64,000 nucleotides of DNA from Rapidithrix thailandica (GTDB lineage: Bacteria; Bacteroidota; Bacteroidia; Cytophagales; Flammeovirgaceae), in the NCBI RefSeq assembly GCF_039710355.1, contig NZ_JBDKWZ010000003.1:62001-126000 (forward strand), given 5' to 3'. Shown here piece by piece: positions 45,663 through 55,073 of this stretch; position 1 is the stretch's first letter; each line of letters begins with the position of its first letter. The translations under genes were made by a program, and so were the position numbers. The notes under the pieces were generated by a model. The model saw nothing but the letters and a program-made list of their open reading frames with translations, made no database searches and had not been told where the DNA came from.

Positions 45663-45694
45663 TGCGAAATAAGTCCATATTCGCTTATTTCGCA
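45663..45694. promoter_or_regulatory. Perfect 11-bp inverted repeat between DASS transporter and porin genes
   Basis: TGCGAAATAAG (45663-45673) and its exact reverse complement (45684-45694) are separated by 10 bp, so the arm centres are 21 bp apart (about two helical turns). It sits between two divergent transport genes and is a likely operator. Confidence 0.55.
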
Positions 45695-45735
45695 GGTGAA
45701 GGTAGAACGCATTTTTTTATTTTCAAACCAAAAAA

Positions 45736-47097
45736 ATGAAACATTTTTCATTGCTAACTCCCCGTATCCGCACCTTAAACTCCTTGTATGCATGCCTTTC
45801 AATCATTTTAATACAAGGTATTTATAATCAAATACTTGCACAGGAAAACAACAGTATAGGAAACCAGAAATTCAGAATCAATCTAAATTCAAACAATACC
45901 CATTATATAGGTTTTGCTTTTGTGGGACAATTATGGGTCAGGTATACGGAAAACAACCCGGGCTCTACCCTTAACGGCGAACCTCAATCGAACAATTTTG
46001 ACATTTCTTTAAGAAGGTACCGGTTGGTAGCCAGCGGACAAATCACCGATCAATTGTACTTCTTTACCCAAATCGGACAAAACAATGCTAAAGCCAGTAC
46101 CGGAAGAGGCGTGGAAGTTCAGTTATTAGATGCCTTATTGGAATATAAGCTCTCTGATTTTCTTATTCTTGGCGGGGGAAAAACCGCCATTAGCGGCCCT
46201 TCCCGCTATGCCGCACCCAGCTCCAGTAAACCTTTAGGATACGATATTCCTTTTGCCGGTACGACTACGCTCAACCAATTGGATGACCTTCTTCGAAAAT
46301 ACAGCCTCTATGCCAAGGGCCAAATCGGACAATTGGATTACCGGTTGGTCCTGAGTAACCCTGTGATAGGCTTTAAAAACAAACCTCCGACTACACAAGT
46401 AGCTTTTGCCTATAATGCTCCCCGCCTCCAAAGTTCAGGATATTTTAAATGGCAATTTTTAGAAAAGGAAAGTAACAGGGGAACCTATCATGTAGGGACT
46501 TATTTGGGAAAGAAAAAAGTTTTTAACCTGGGAGCGGGTTTTTTATACCAACCCAAAGCCATGTGGGCCCTCACAACCTCCCAAGATACCAGTTATTACG
46601 AGCTCAAACATTGGGCGGTGGATCTTTTTTACGATGCTCCGATCCATTCGCCGGAAGGTGCGGTAATTACGTTGTACTCCGGTTTTTACCAACATAACTA
46701 TGGTCCGGGATATATCCGGAATATCGGAGCCAACAATTCGGCGACCGGGAGCCTCGACTCAAAAAGCTCTTTGAACGGTGCCGGGAATGCCTATCCGGTA
46801 TTGGGCACCGGACATGTATGGCATTCACAGGTCGGATATATTTTACCTAAAAACCTCACAGGTTCTTTGAAAGGCCGCTTACAACCTTACGCCTATTTCT
46901 TATGGAGTGATTTTGAGGCCTTGGAAGACAAAGTATTCTCATACGACCTGGGAATGAACTGGCTGCTTCACGAACATATGGTCAAACTTACGTTGAATTA
47001 CCAAAGCAGACCCATTTTTTTTGCATCGGAAAAGGGAAACATACAGGAGCAATACAAAGGAATGTTTGTCATGCAACTGCATCTGCGGGTAGAGTGA
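45736..47097 (+). CDS. Outer-membrane porin, OprO/OprP-like
   Basis: A 453-residue outer-membrane barrel. The signal peptide ends YNQILAQENN. The body has many alternating amphipathic strands (FVGQLWVRY, LRRYRLVASGQI, LDYRLVLSN) and the last strand ends VMQLHLRVE. The pattern LRRYRLVASGQITDQLYFFTQIG matches phosphate-selective or pyrophosphate-specific porins of this class, often labelled porin in Bacteroidota. It is divergent from the DASS transporter, so it may let the same anion through the outer membrane. Confidence 0.82.
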   Translation: MKHFSLLTPRIRTLNSLYACLSIILIQGIYNQILAQENNSIGNQKFRINLNSNNTHYIGFAFVGQLWVRYTENNPGSTLNGEPQSNNFDISLRRYRLVASGQITDQLYFFTQIGQNNAKASTGRGVEVQLLDALLEYKLSDFLILGGGKTAISGPSRYAAPSSSKPLGYDIPFAGTTTLNQLDDLLRKYSLYAKGQIGQLDYRLVLSNPVIGFKNKPPTTQVAFAYNAPRLQSSGYFKWQFLEKESNRGTYHVGTYLGKKKVFNLGAGFLYQPKAMWALTTSQDTSYYELKHWAVDLFYDAPIHSPEGAVITLYSGFYQHNYGPGYIRNIGANNSATGSLDSKSSLNGAGNAYPVLGTGHVWHSQVGYILPKNLTGSLKGRLQPYAYFLWSDFEALEDKVFSYDLGMNWLLHEHMVKLTLNYQSRPIFFASEKGNIQEQYKGMFVMQLHLRVE

Positions 47098-47459
47098 TAT
47101 TCCCTATCAAAACATGCTTAAATAGCAGAAAACAAGCATTTTTATTGCTTTCTCCCTCAGAGGATGCGATAGGTTTATGTCTATTCTTCACAGTTGATAT
47201 TGTTTGTATAGTAGAATGGTGAATGTAGTTAAGGCTTCCGTAGGATGTGATGAAAACCTTTCATCATACCCCCTTCGGGGACATTGTTATGAAAACTTGT
47301 GTTGTACTATTAAGATTCATCAGGATATTTTTAACAACTTCTTAACAACCCGCCTAATAAGTCCTTTAGCTTTATCAAAACACAAAATAACTATCCGTTT
47401 TAGTAAAGCAGCTTTTTAGACTTTACTGAATTCATTCTCATTCACCAATCACCTACTCT
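47098..47459. other. Intergenic region porin-usp
   Basis: A 362-bp gap. Small hairpins are visible (GATGAAA/TTTCATC about 47249-47265, and CCCC-TTC-GGGG at 47270-47280), possibly a structured leader or remnant. A weak stem ATGCTT/AAGCAT with T-run at 47114-47143 could end the porin message. A 71-codon frame at 47204 is not protein-like. Confidence 0.4.
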
Positions 47460-48371
47460 ATGTACGCGCTAAAAAACCTTGTTGTCGCCTTAGATCTCAG
47501 TAAACTGGATGAAACGTTACTTCAGTACACTTTCCAACTTTCAACGATTATCAACACCGGAAAGATTATTTTGGTACACGTGGCCAAGCCAGACAGCCTG
47601 AAAAAAGCGGTTAATACCCATGGCATACTGGTACACCAAAAGGAAAAGCTCCTCCAGGTTTTACAAGAGAAAATAGAACCGTTTCGATCGGAACCCTCCT
47701 TTGAGGAAATTCTCATTCAGGTAAAAGCCGGGGAACCGGCAGCCAAAATCTTAGAAGTAGCATACGAACACAAAGCGGATTTGATCATCACAGGACGTAA
47801 AAACTTGTCGGAAGGTAAGGGGCACACGCCTAAAAAACTGATTCGTAAAGCATTGTGTTCCGTATTATGTCTTCCGGAAAATGCTACGGCTAATTTCTCC
47901 AAAGTATTAATCCCGGTGGATTTTTCATCCGAGTCCAAGTTGGCATTGGAAGGCGCCTTACCCTTTGCCCGGAAAACCGGAATGCAAATAGAGTGTTTGC
48001 ATATCTATACCGTTCCTCATGGTTATCATACTTGTGGTAAAACACAGGAGGAATTTGCGAAAATTATGCATAAAAATGCAGAAAGGAGATACAAGTGCTT
48101 TATTAAAGACTTAGACCTCAAAGGCATCGATATTTCCTGCCGTTACCAGTTAGATCCCGGACACAAAGGCCCAAAAATCATCTTTAATATTGCCTTGGTA
48201 GAAGGGGCTGATTTAATCATGATGAGCTCAAAAGGCCGCACGGGTATGGCAGCTGCATTTTTGGAAAGCACTTCCGAAAAATTATTCCATTACAACTTTG
48301 GAGTCCCAACCCTAGTATTTAAAAACAAAGAACATAATCTTACATTCTTTGAAGCGATTTTGAAAATTTAA
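47460..48371 (+). CDS. Universal stress protein, tandem UspA domains
   Basis: 303 residues, two Usp domains. Domain 1 (about 1-140) has VALDLSKLDETLLQY and ends with KADLIITGRKNLSEG. Domain 2 (about 148-300) begins KVLIPVDFSSESKLALEG and has the ATP-loop-like MMSSKGRTGMAAAFLESTSEKL. The second domain keeps a G-x2-G-type loop, unlike the second domain of the Usp gene at 10978. It lies 115 bp ahead of terC on the same strand. Confidence 0.91.
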   Translation: MYALKNLVVALDLSKLDETLLQYTFQLSTIINTGKIILVHVAKPDSLKKAVNTHGILVHQKEKLLQVLQEKIEPFRSEPSFEEILIQVKAGEPAAKILEVAYEHKADLIITGRKNLSEGKGHTPKKLIRKALCSVLCLPENATANFSKVLIPVDFSSESKLALEGALPFARKTGMQIECLHIYTVPHGYHTCGKTQEEFAKIMHKNAERRYKCFIKDLDLKGIDISCRYQLDPGHKGPKIIFNIALVEGADLIMMSSKGRTGMAAAFLESTSEKLFHYNFGVPTLVFKNKEHNLTFFEAILKI

Positions 48372-48486
48372 TTATTTTCGCTTTCATATCAGGTGGTAGG
48401 CATCTGAAATACAATGAAAAGCTTGTTTGGTGCCTTTGTTCTTTCACACACCTTCTGTTCCTGAAAATAACACTTAAAACAACAAA

Positions 48487-49266
48487 ATGGAAGTGCTTTT
48501 TACCTCAGCAGGACTCATCAGTCTGCTTACCCTTACTGCCCTTGAAATCGTATTAGGGATTGACAATGTGATTTTCATCTCTATTGTCAGCAATAAACTA
48601 CCCGCTCATCAAAAAGACAAAGCCCGTACCCTGGGAATTTTAATCGCTCTGGTAGTACGTGTTGCCTTGCTTTTTGGGATTACCTGGATCATTGGTTTAA
48701 AAGAACCTTTATTTTCTTTAGGTTTTCTGGAAGGTTTAAACATGGACCCACACTTCAGTGGCCGCGACCTGATCTTACTGGGAGGAGGCTTATTCTTAAT
48801 TGCCAAAAGTACCGCCGAAATCCACGATAAGCTGGAAGGCCATGAAGAAGGTGGAGCCGCCAAAACGGTGGGACTTACCCTATGGAAAGCAATCGTTCAA
48901 ATTGTATTGATTGATATTGTATTCTCTTTCGATTCCATTTTGACTGCGGTAGGCCTGGTACAAGAAATTTTGATCATGATCATCGCTGTGGTTATTGCCT
49001 TGATCGTCATGTTGGTTTTCTCAAAGGGTATTGCCGATTTTGTGGAAAACCATCCTACCATCAAGATGCTGGCCCTTTCCTTTTTAGTACTTATCGGATT
49101 CTTATTAGTGGTAGAAGCCTTTGATGTGCATGTACCGAAAGGGTATATCTATTTCTCTATGGCGTTTGCCCTATTGGTAGAATTATTAAACTTGCGGATG
49201 CGAAAGAAAACAATCAAAACACAATTGACGCATCCGGAAACGGAAAAAGTAAAAGTCGATCAATAA
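48487..49266 (+). CDS. TerC family integral membrane protein
   Basis: A 259-residue polytopic protein, 7-8 TM helices. The family motifs are EIVLGIDNVIFISIVSNKLP in the first helix pair and DIVFSFDSILTAVGLVQE in the middle, both with buried Asp/Glu. TerC/Alx-type proteins act in metal (manganese) export and tellurite resistance. It follows a universal stress gene and ends in the terminator at 49286-49350. Confidence 0.92.
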   Translation: MEVLFTSAGLISLLTLTALEIVLGIDNVIFISIVSNKLPAHQKDKARTLGILIALVVRVALLFGITWIIGLKEPLFSLGFLEGLNMDPHFSGRDLILLGGGLFLIAKSTAEIHDKLEGHEEGGAAKTVGLTLWKAIVQIVLIDIVFSFDSILTAVGLVQEILIMIIAVVIALIVMLVFSKGIADFVENHPTIKMLALSFLVLIGFLLVVEAFDVHVPKGYIYFSMAFALLVELLNLRMRKKTIKTQLTHPETEKVKVDQ

Positions 49267-49285
49267 TAATCTCAATACATTTCCT

Positions 49286-49350
49286 ACCCTCCAAAGGTTA
49301 TGATTCGTTGAAAGTAGCCGAATCGATAATTTTTGGAGGGTTTATCTTTT
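49286..49350 (+). terminator. Intrinsic terminator of terC
   Basis: ACCCTCCAAA (about 49287-49296) pairs with TTTGGAGGGT (about 49332-49341); inside, GATTCG and CGAATC pair again. TTTATCTTTTTTT follows. It lies 20 bp past the terC stop and covers the first possible start (TTG 49308) of the next frame. Confidence 0.8.
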
Positions 49351-49439
49351 TTTGCCCTCCCCTCTTTATCTACTTTCCGCTTTCTTTAAAGATTTTCCTA
49401 CAAGCCATTGAAGAAGAGCGGATTGTTAAGTATTATTAC

Positions 49440-52400
49440 TTGGTAGAATCAACTTTGAATACTTTGCATCAGACATTAAAAATATTCCAAAAACGGCTCA
49501 CCAACCTCAGTACCAAAAACAAATCCCTGTTGCTTTTGCGCCTTATCAAGAGCCAGTTTGTCGACTTATTGGATTTTGATTACCTCAACCATCAGCCTGC
49601 CTTTTCATTGATCGAACAGTTGATAGCCGGCAAAGCCAGTATTCCCTTATTGCCCGTATTGGACAGTAGAGATAATAAGTCCAATACCATCAGCGCCAGA
49701 CTCCAGAAAATCTTCCGCACCGACAAGTTTATCTTTGAAGAAAGCGGCTCCAAAGATTTATATATAGGCTATCCTTTTGTCAGAGGCAAAATGATGGACG
49801 ATACGTTGGTGCGTTGCCCTTTGTTATTTTTTCCCGTATCCTTAGAAAGCTATCAAGGTAATTGGCTTTTGAAAAGAAGGGAAGATGTAAATATTACCTT
49901 TAACAAAACGCTGTTGCTGGCCTATTCCCACTACAACGGAATCCTGTTTAAGGACGATTTTTTGGACACGGACTTTAATGAATATTCCAAAGAAAGCCGG
50001 GAGTTCAGAACCCAACTTTATCAACTTCTCCAACAAAGTCCTTTTGAAATTCACTTTAACCAAGAAACCTTTGAAGATAAACTCAGCCCTTTCCGTACTT
50101 ACACCAAGCCGGAATTTGAACAACAACACTATACAGGCGAGTTAAAAGTGTACCCGGAAGCCGTACTGGGCATATTTCCTCAATCTTCCTCTTATTTGGT
50201 CCCTGACTTTGACGAGTTAATTCTCAATGAAAAAGTAAAAGACCTGGAAGAATTTTTCGTCCCTTCAGACACCTTACATCAAGACAGGCCATTACACAAA
50301 ACCGTCACTTCCAAAGCATCCAAGGAAGAAGAACTATTCACCCCCTTTTCCTTGGACGCGTCTCAGGAAAGGGCTATTAAAGCGGTCAAAGGAGGAAACT
50401 CCATTGTAGTGCAAGGTCCTCCCGGCAGCGGAAAATCCCAACTCATTTGCAACCTTATTTGTGACAACATTGCTCATGGAAAAAATGTATTGGTTGTTTG
50501 CCAGAAACGGGCTGCGTTAGATGTAGTCTATCAAAGACTGAAGGTAGTTGGCTTAGAGACTTCCTCTGCTTTGCTTCATGATTTTAAAGAAGACCGTAAA
50601 CCCCTTTACCAAAAAATAAAAGCCCAAATAGAAAATTTGGAATACTACCAGTCTGAAAACAATAGCCTGGACGCCATCTATTTGGAACGCAACTTTATTA
50701 AATTAAGTAGGGAAATAGACCAAGCCACAGAGGAACTGGAGGAATTTAAAGCAGCTTTGTATGACACCCGTGACTGTGGCCTTTCAGCCAAAGAATTATA
50801 CCTGACCAGCAATATTCACGAGCCTTATATCAACTTACGGAGAGAATACAATCATTTTCATTTCAGCAATCACAGTCACTTTCTCAACCGGGTCAAGTCC
50901 TACCTGAATTATGCGCAAAAAGTAGCCTACCCCAGCCACCCATGGTACGAACGCCACTCCTTTGAAAACTTCGGTGTGGAAGACCAAGCCCTTCTTAAAA
51001 AATTCATTCATTTGGTGTATCCCTCTTTTCACCAAGTACAAGAAAGGTTAAAGGAGTTGATTCAAATGGAAATCACATTGGACGAATGTGAATGGATGGC
51101 CAATATGGAAGAGGATTTCAGGAAAATGACAGAAATTCTGCATGATGCGCAAACGTTTGAGTATTTCAAACGCTGTATCCGTTCGCCCAAAGCAGATTAT
51201 CATTGGCTGTCCAATTTTAAAAGAACGCTGATCAATTCCTTTGGCTCCGAAGGGGTGGAAACGTCTTTTGACAAACATGATCTGTCTCATGTACAAGGTG
51301 TATTATTGGAAGCCCAAGACGCCAAAAAAAGTTGGTATAAATGGTTTACCTGGAAGTTAATTTCCAAAAACAATAAACTGCTGCAACACCTGCTCCATAA
51401 AAACCAACTGCATCAACACCCTCAGGCTTTGGATATATTGGTCCAACGCCTTGATAACCGGATGAATCTGGAACATAATATCAGTCAACTCTCAGAACAA
51501 GATTGGTTGACGGACATACCGGAGGATTATGAAAAGGATAGTTTTGTCACATGGTTAAAAACCTATCTGAGGGCATTGACAGCCAAAGAAATATATAAAA
51601 AACTACGCAATGGCATTAAATACTTGGATATAGAACGCTTAAGTCTTGAAGATTTCCAGTACAAAATCAATACATTACTTCATGAGGTAAAAAAGATCAG
51701 TGCTTTAAAAAGACAATGGGTACAATACCTCACTACCAAGCAAATCAATCAACTCACAAAAGAAGAACAATATACGGAACGGCTGTTAAAAACCCTGGAC
51801 AAAGACTTTGACGTATTGTGTGAATTTGACCGGTTAAACTCTTCTTTATTAAGTTTGGAAAAAGAGGTCATTTTCAAATTACACGAAGAAATAGGCCAAT
51901 GGGATTCGGAACAATTTGTAAAGCTTTTTGATAACAGTATTCGAGTCAATTGGATCCATCATCTGGAGGCTAAAAACCCCATTCTGCGTTCAGTATCATC
52001 GGATAAATTGCAACTTATAGAAGAGCAGTTGCAACAGTCAATCCGGAAAAAACAAGCACTTTGTAAGCAAATCGTGCTCATGAAAGCCCGGGAGCGCACC
52101 TATCACGATATAGAGTACAACCGCTTAAATAACCGGGTCACCTACCGGGACTTGCATCATCAAACCAATAAAAAACGGAATATCTGGCCCATCCGGAAAG
52201 TAATCCAACAGTTTTCACATGAGTTGTTGGAACTGATCCCATGTTGGCTGGCTTCCCCTGAAACGGTTTCCGCAGTCTTTCCCATGCAAGAGATGTTTGA
52301 TGTCGTCATTTTTGATGAGGCTTCCCAGTGTTTTGCAGAGAAGGGTATTCCGGCCATGTACCGGGGGAAACAAGTGGTGATTGCCGGTGACAGCCAACAA

Positions 52401-53456
52401 TTAGCTCCTTTTGATCTTTACCAACCCCGTTGGGAGGAAGCATTGGAAGACGACCCTGTACTGGAAATTGACTCTTTATTAGATTTAGGCGCAAGATACC
52501 TTTCTCAGATTCAACTGAACGGGCATTATCGAAGCCAGTCGTTGGATTTGATTGACTTTTCAAACCGGCATTTTTACAGCGGGCAACTTAAACTTATTCC
52601 ACATTACAAGGATTTTATAGAGAATAAACCTGCGATTGACTATATCAAAATAGAAGGGGAGTGGCTACAAAACCAAAACCTCCCGGAAGCGCACAAAGTC
52701 GTAGACCTTGTGGAACAATTACTTCAAGATGAAATTTACAACATCGGTATTATCACTTTCAACTTCAAACAACAAGAACTTATCCGCGATATCCTGGAAG
52801 AGCGAGAGCTTAACTACCCGGAAGAACTGTTTATTAAAAACATAGAAAACGTACAAGGAGATGAACGGGATGTAATTCTTTTCTCCATAGGTTACGGCCC
52901 CAACAAAGCGGGAAAAGTCAATGTACAATTTGGTTCTTTAAATCAAGAAAAAGGAGAAAACCGCCTCAATGTAGCCATCACCCGGGCCCGCAAAAAAATT
53001 ATCATTGTCAGCAGTATTTTGCCAGCAATGTTAAACGTGGAAAATACCAAACACTCCGGCCCGAAACTCTTGAAAAAATACTTACACTATGCTTATGATG
53101 TAGCAGAGGGGAAGTATATCCCCAAAATTGAAGCCTATCCTTTCCATACCATTGATTGGTATCTCAAACACAAAATCAAAGAACAATTTCAACAACATTC
53201 GCAATTTGTGGATAGCTTGCCTTTTGCAGACTTGGTCACCTTTGACCAAACGTATCAAAAACTCATTTTTACGGACGATGATTTTTACTACCAAAGTACT
53301 TCTGCCAAAGAGGCACATGCCTATATTCCTCTGGCATTAAAACACAAAAATTGGTCGTATAAACGGTATTACAGCAGACAATACTGGAAACAATTTGCAC
53401 AATTGGAAGACGATCTGATCAAATACATTGATGCATTCCCTTCCGAAAACCAATAG
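49440..53456 (+). CDS. Very large superfamily 1 helicase/ATPase (DNA2/NAM7-like)
   Basis: About 1338 residues from the TTG at 49440. The N-terminal ~320 residues start with the pattern TLKIFQKRLTNLSTKNKSLL seen in large Bacteroidota SF1 helicases (DUF4011-like). Walker A is GPPGSGKS (G326-S333). About 625 residues of mostly helical insert follow before Walker B VVIFDEAS (D959, E960). Then come VVIAGDSQQLAP (motif III), LNGHYRSQS, VQGDERDVILFS and NVAITRARKKI (motif VI). No nuclease domain (Vsr/DUF559, PLD) is seen at the C-terminus. No ATG is available near the conserved start. Role could be RNA/DNA processing or defence; neighbours do not decide. Confidence 0.85.
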   Translation: MVESTLNTLHQTLKIFQKRLTNLSTKNKSLLLLRLIKSQFVDLLDFDYLNHQPAFSLIEQLIAGKASIPLLPVLDSRDNKSNTISARLQKIFRTDKFIFEESGSKDLYIGYPFVRGKMMDDTLVRCPLLFFPVSLESYQGNWLLKRREDVNITFNKTLLLAYSHYNGILFKDDFLDTDFNEYSKESREFRTQLYQLLQQSPFEIHFNQETFEDKLSPFRTYTKPEFEQQHYTGELKVYPEAVLGIFPQSSSYLVPDFDELILNEKVKDLEEFFVPSDTLHQDRPLHKTVTSKASKEEELFTPFSLDASQERAIKAVKGGNSIVVQGPPGSGKSQLICNLICDNIAHGKNVLVVCQKRAALDVVYQRLKVVGLETSSALLHDFKEDRKPLYQKIKAQIENLEYYQSENNSLDAIYLERNFIKLSREIDQATEELEEFKAALYDTRDCGLSAKELYLTSNIHEPYINLRREYNHFHFSNHSHFLNRVKSYLNYAQKVAYPSHPWYERHSFENFGVEDQALLKKFIHLVYPSFHQVQERLKELIQMEITLDECEWMANMEEDFRKMTEILHDAQTFEYFKRCIRSPKADYHWLSNFKRTLINSFGSEGVETSFDKHDLSHVQGVLLEAQDAKKSWYKWFTWKLISKNNKLLQHLLHKNQLHQHPQALDILVQRLDNRMNLEHNISQLSEQDWLTDIPEDYEKDSFVTWLKTYLRALTAKEIYKKLRNGIKYLDIERLSLEDFQYKINTLLHEVKKISALKRQWVQYLTTKQINQLTKEEQYTERLLKTLDKDFDVLCEFDRLNSSLLSLEKEVIFKLHEEIGQWDSEQFVKLFDNSIRVNWIHHLEAKNPILRSVSSDKLQLIEEQLQQSIRKKQALCKQIVLMKARERTYHDIEYNRLNNRVTYRDLHHQTNKKRNIWPIRKVIQQFSHELLELIPCWLASPETVSAVFPMQEMFDVVIFDEASQCFAEKGIPAMYRGKQVVIAGDSQQLAPFDLYQPRWEEALEDDPVLEIDSLLDLGARYLSQIQLNGHYRSQSLDLIDFSNRHFYSGQLKLIPHYKDFIENKPAIDYIKIEGEWLQNQNLPEAHKVVDLVEQLLQDEIYNIGIITFNFKQQELIRDILEERELNYPEELFIKNIENVQGDERDVILFSIGYGPNKAGKVNVQFGSLNQEKGENRLNVAITRARKKIIIVSSILPAMLNVENTKHSGPKLLKKYLHYAYDVAEGKYIPKIEAYPFHTIDWYLKHKIKEQFQQHSQFVDSLPFADLVTFDQTYQKLIFTDDDFYYQSTSAKEAHAYIPLALKHKNWSYKRYYSRQYWKQFAQLEDDLIKYIDAFPSENQ

Positions 53457-53493
53457 AGCAACCCGGAAAACCAACTCCGGATTGCTCTATTGG
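53450..53493. terminator. Long hairpin between helicase and TPR genes
   Basis: An 18-bp stem with one mismatch (53450-53467 with 53476-53493) and 8-nt loop. The helicase stop codon (53454-53456) lies inside the left arm. No strong T-run follows on either strand. Confidence 0.5.
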
Positions 53494-53518
53494 GGTAAAA
53501 TCGATATCTTTTTATTAT

Positions 53519-54274
53519 TTATTCATGAAAGTTTTCCAATGTTCCTACCATCCAGACTTTGTTATTCTTAACAGCATTCGCTTTGTTAAAATAGGGCTTT
53601 GCTTTTGCAAAATATACCTGCTTTTGGCTCACTTCCTGCAAACCCATTTTGTAATACAAACTTGCCATGGCAGACAAGCCCTCATAAAAGACCGGATCTA
53701 ATTTTAAAGCGGCTTGATAATTACTTTCTGCTTTCTTCCACTTATCCAACTTTTCGTAAAGATTTCCCAACTCACAATATGCATATTTATCCCTTGGACT
53801 AAGTTGTAGCTTTTGTTCTAAGAGTTCCACTGCTTCCGGATAGTTCTCCATTTGTATATAAAGTTTGACCGAGTGGGAGATCAAGTCAAGGTTCTCCGGA
53901 TGTCGTTTCCGCCCTTTCTTCAATATTTTCAACGCATGTTGTAAGCGATTTTGCTTCACTTCTTCCCGTTGCAACACATAATAAAGCCAAGCCTCATCAT
54001 AAGCGTTTTTCATTAGATAATAACCATGTTTGAGAATCAAGTCGGAATTTTCAAGACGAGTCGCACAGATCATTAAATTCTCACGGGAATTGTAATGATC
54101 AGGTTGTAGCGCCAAAGCTTTTTCAAAATAACCAATGGCTTTTTCATACTCTGTCAGTTTTGCATGTTGAATGGCTGTTTGAAAGTATGTTTCAAATTTA
54201 TTTTGTTGTGTTTGCCCACAAACAATCAACACAGAAAACAAAATGAAGGAGGGGACTAGCAATAGTTTTTTCAT
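53519..54274 (-). CDS. Exported tetratricopeptide repeat protein
   Basis: A 251-residue protein with signal peptide (LLLVPSFILFSVLIVCGQTQ) and at least five TPR units between about 28 and 225, for example AIGYFEKALALQPDHYNSRE, AVELLEQKLQLSPRDKYAYCELGNLYEKL (split over two helices) and AESNYQAALKLDPVFYEGLS. A Cys near the signal end is followed by Gly-Gln, not a convincing lipobox. A scaffolding role in the periplasm is inferred. It is convergent with the helicase gene. Confidence 0.82.
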   Translation of the reverse strand: MKKLLLVPSFILFSVLIVCGQTQQNKFETYFQTAIQHAKLTEYEKAIGYFEKALALQPDHYNSRENLMICATRLENSDLILKHGYYLMKNAYDEAWLYYVLQREEVKQNRLQHALKILKKGRKRHPENLDLISHSVKLYIQMENYPEAVELLEQKLQLSPRDKYAYCELGNLYEKLDKWKKAESNYQAALKLDPVFYEGLSAMASLYYKMGLQEVSQKQVYFAKAKPYFNKANAVKNNKVWMVGTLENFHE

Positions 54275-54894
54275 GTTTTCAATCTCAATACGGTAAATAA
54301 ATTCGGAGAGATAACTTTTTAGCTACTAAGAGGTGAAAATATGCTTTCACCCAACTACACCCCGGATTTCTCACTATAAGGGCATAGGCAATCATCGCGA
54401 GTAGTTACACATATTAAAAAACTATGCCATTACGTTGAAGGCTCAGGCTTGCAGTAAGATTTCAAGAAGATTTACAGAATTGGGCAATGAAAAGAGAAGA
54501 ATAGATTAGGAAAGAAAAATCCCAAAAGCCCAATTCCAACAAAATCAAGGCGCTTTGTTACATTTTATACATAAAGGCTACCCATTTAAGGGCTTTCTCA
54601 CCTTTGTAAGGTTTTAGCACAACCCAATACAAGAAAAAAACGAGTTCATTGCTAGCTTTAACCCTGAAAAAACAGGCAGAAATTTGCATCAAAACATGCA
54701 ATCTCGCAAAACACATTACGCAAACCTTACATCAAAAGAAGAAATGGCGAGCAACAAACAATCAAATATAGTGATTTACAGCTAGTTAGTTCTAACCATA
54801 GAAAATAAGTAAGGTTAAACTAGGAACCAACAATTAAGAAAATAAGGCGTTTTACGATAAATGATTCTCCGAAGCCACCCAAAATATTGACGCT
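54275..54894. other. Long AT-rich intergenic region
   Basis: 620 bp between the divergent TPR gene and the small ORF at 54895. I found no coding frame, RNA gene or clear repeat. It probably contains the promoters of both neighbours. Confidence 0.45.
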
Positions 54895-55044
54895 ATGAAA
54901 CTCAAAAGAATACTTTGTATGATACTATCAACTTCTTTACTTACTACATTCAGTTTTGTAATGAAGTCATGTCATGACAAGCAAGATGCCGTAGCTACAA
55001 AAGAAGCCAAGGTAAAAGTGACGCAAGCCTCCCTTGCCTTTTAA
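54895..55044 (+). CDS. Small putative lipoprotein/exported peptide (49 aa)
   Basis: An ATG frame of 49 codons. The sequence begins MKLKRILCMILSTSLL, a basic then hydrophobic stretch like a signal peptide, and has a Cys after FVMKS at residue 26, close to a lax Bacteroidota lipobox. The short mature part is Lys/Ala-rich (DKQDAVATKEAKVKVTQASL). It is convergent with the methyltransferase gene. No family is recognised; a real gene is suggested only by the signal-like start. Confidence 0.45.
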   Translation: MKLKRILCMILSTSLLTTFSFVMKSCHDKQDAVATKEAKVKVTQASLAF

Positions 55045-55073
55045 ACAAATGGGTACTAATCAGGCCAGCAACA

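Noticed and set aside
47204..47419. 71-codon frame upstream of the second usp gene
   Set aside because: Composition is not protein-like, and it spans several hairpins.
49440..53456. Helicase as part of a named defence system (such as Mokosh or Zorya)
   Set aside because: No PLD, nuclease, or other system partner is encoded next to it; neighbours are terC and a TPR protein.
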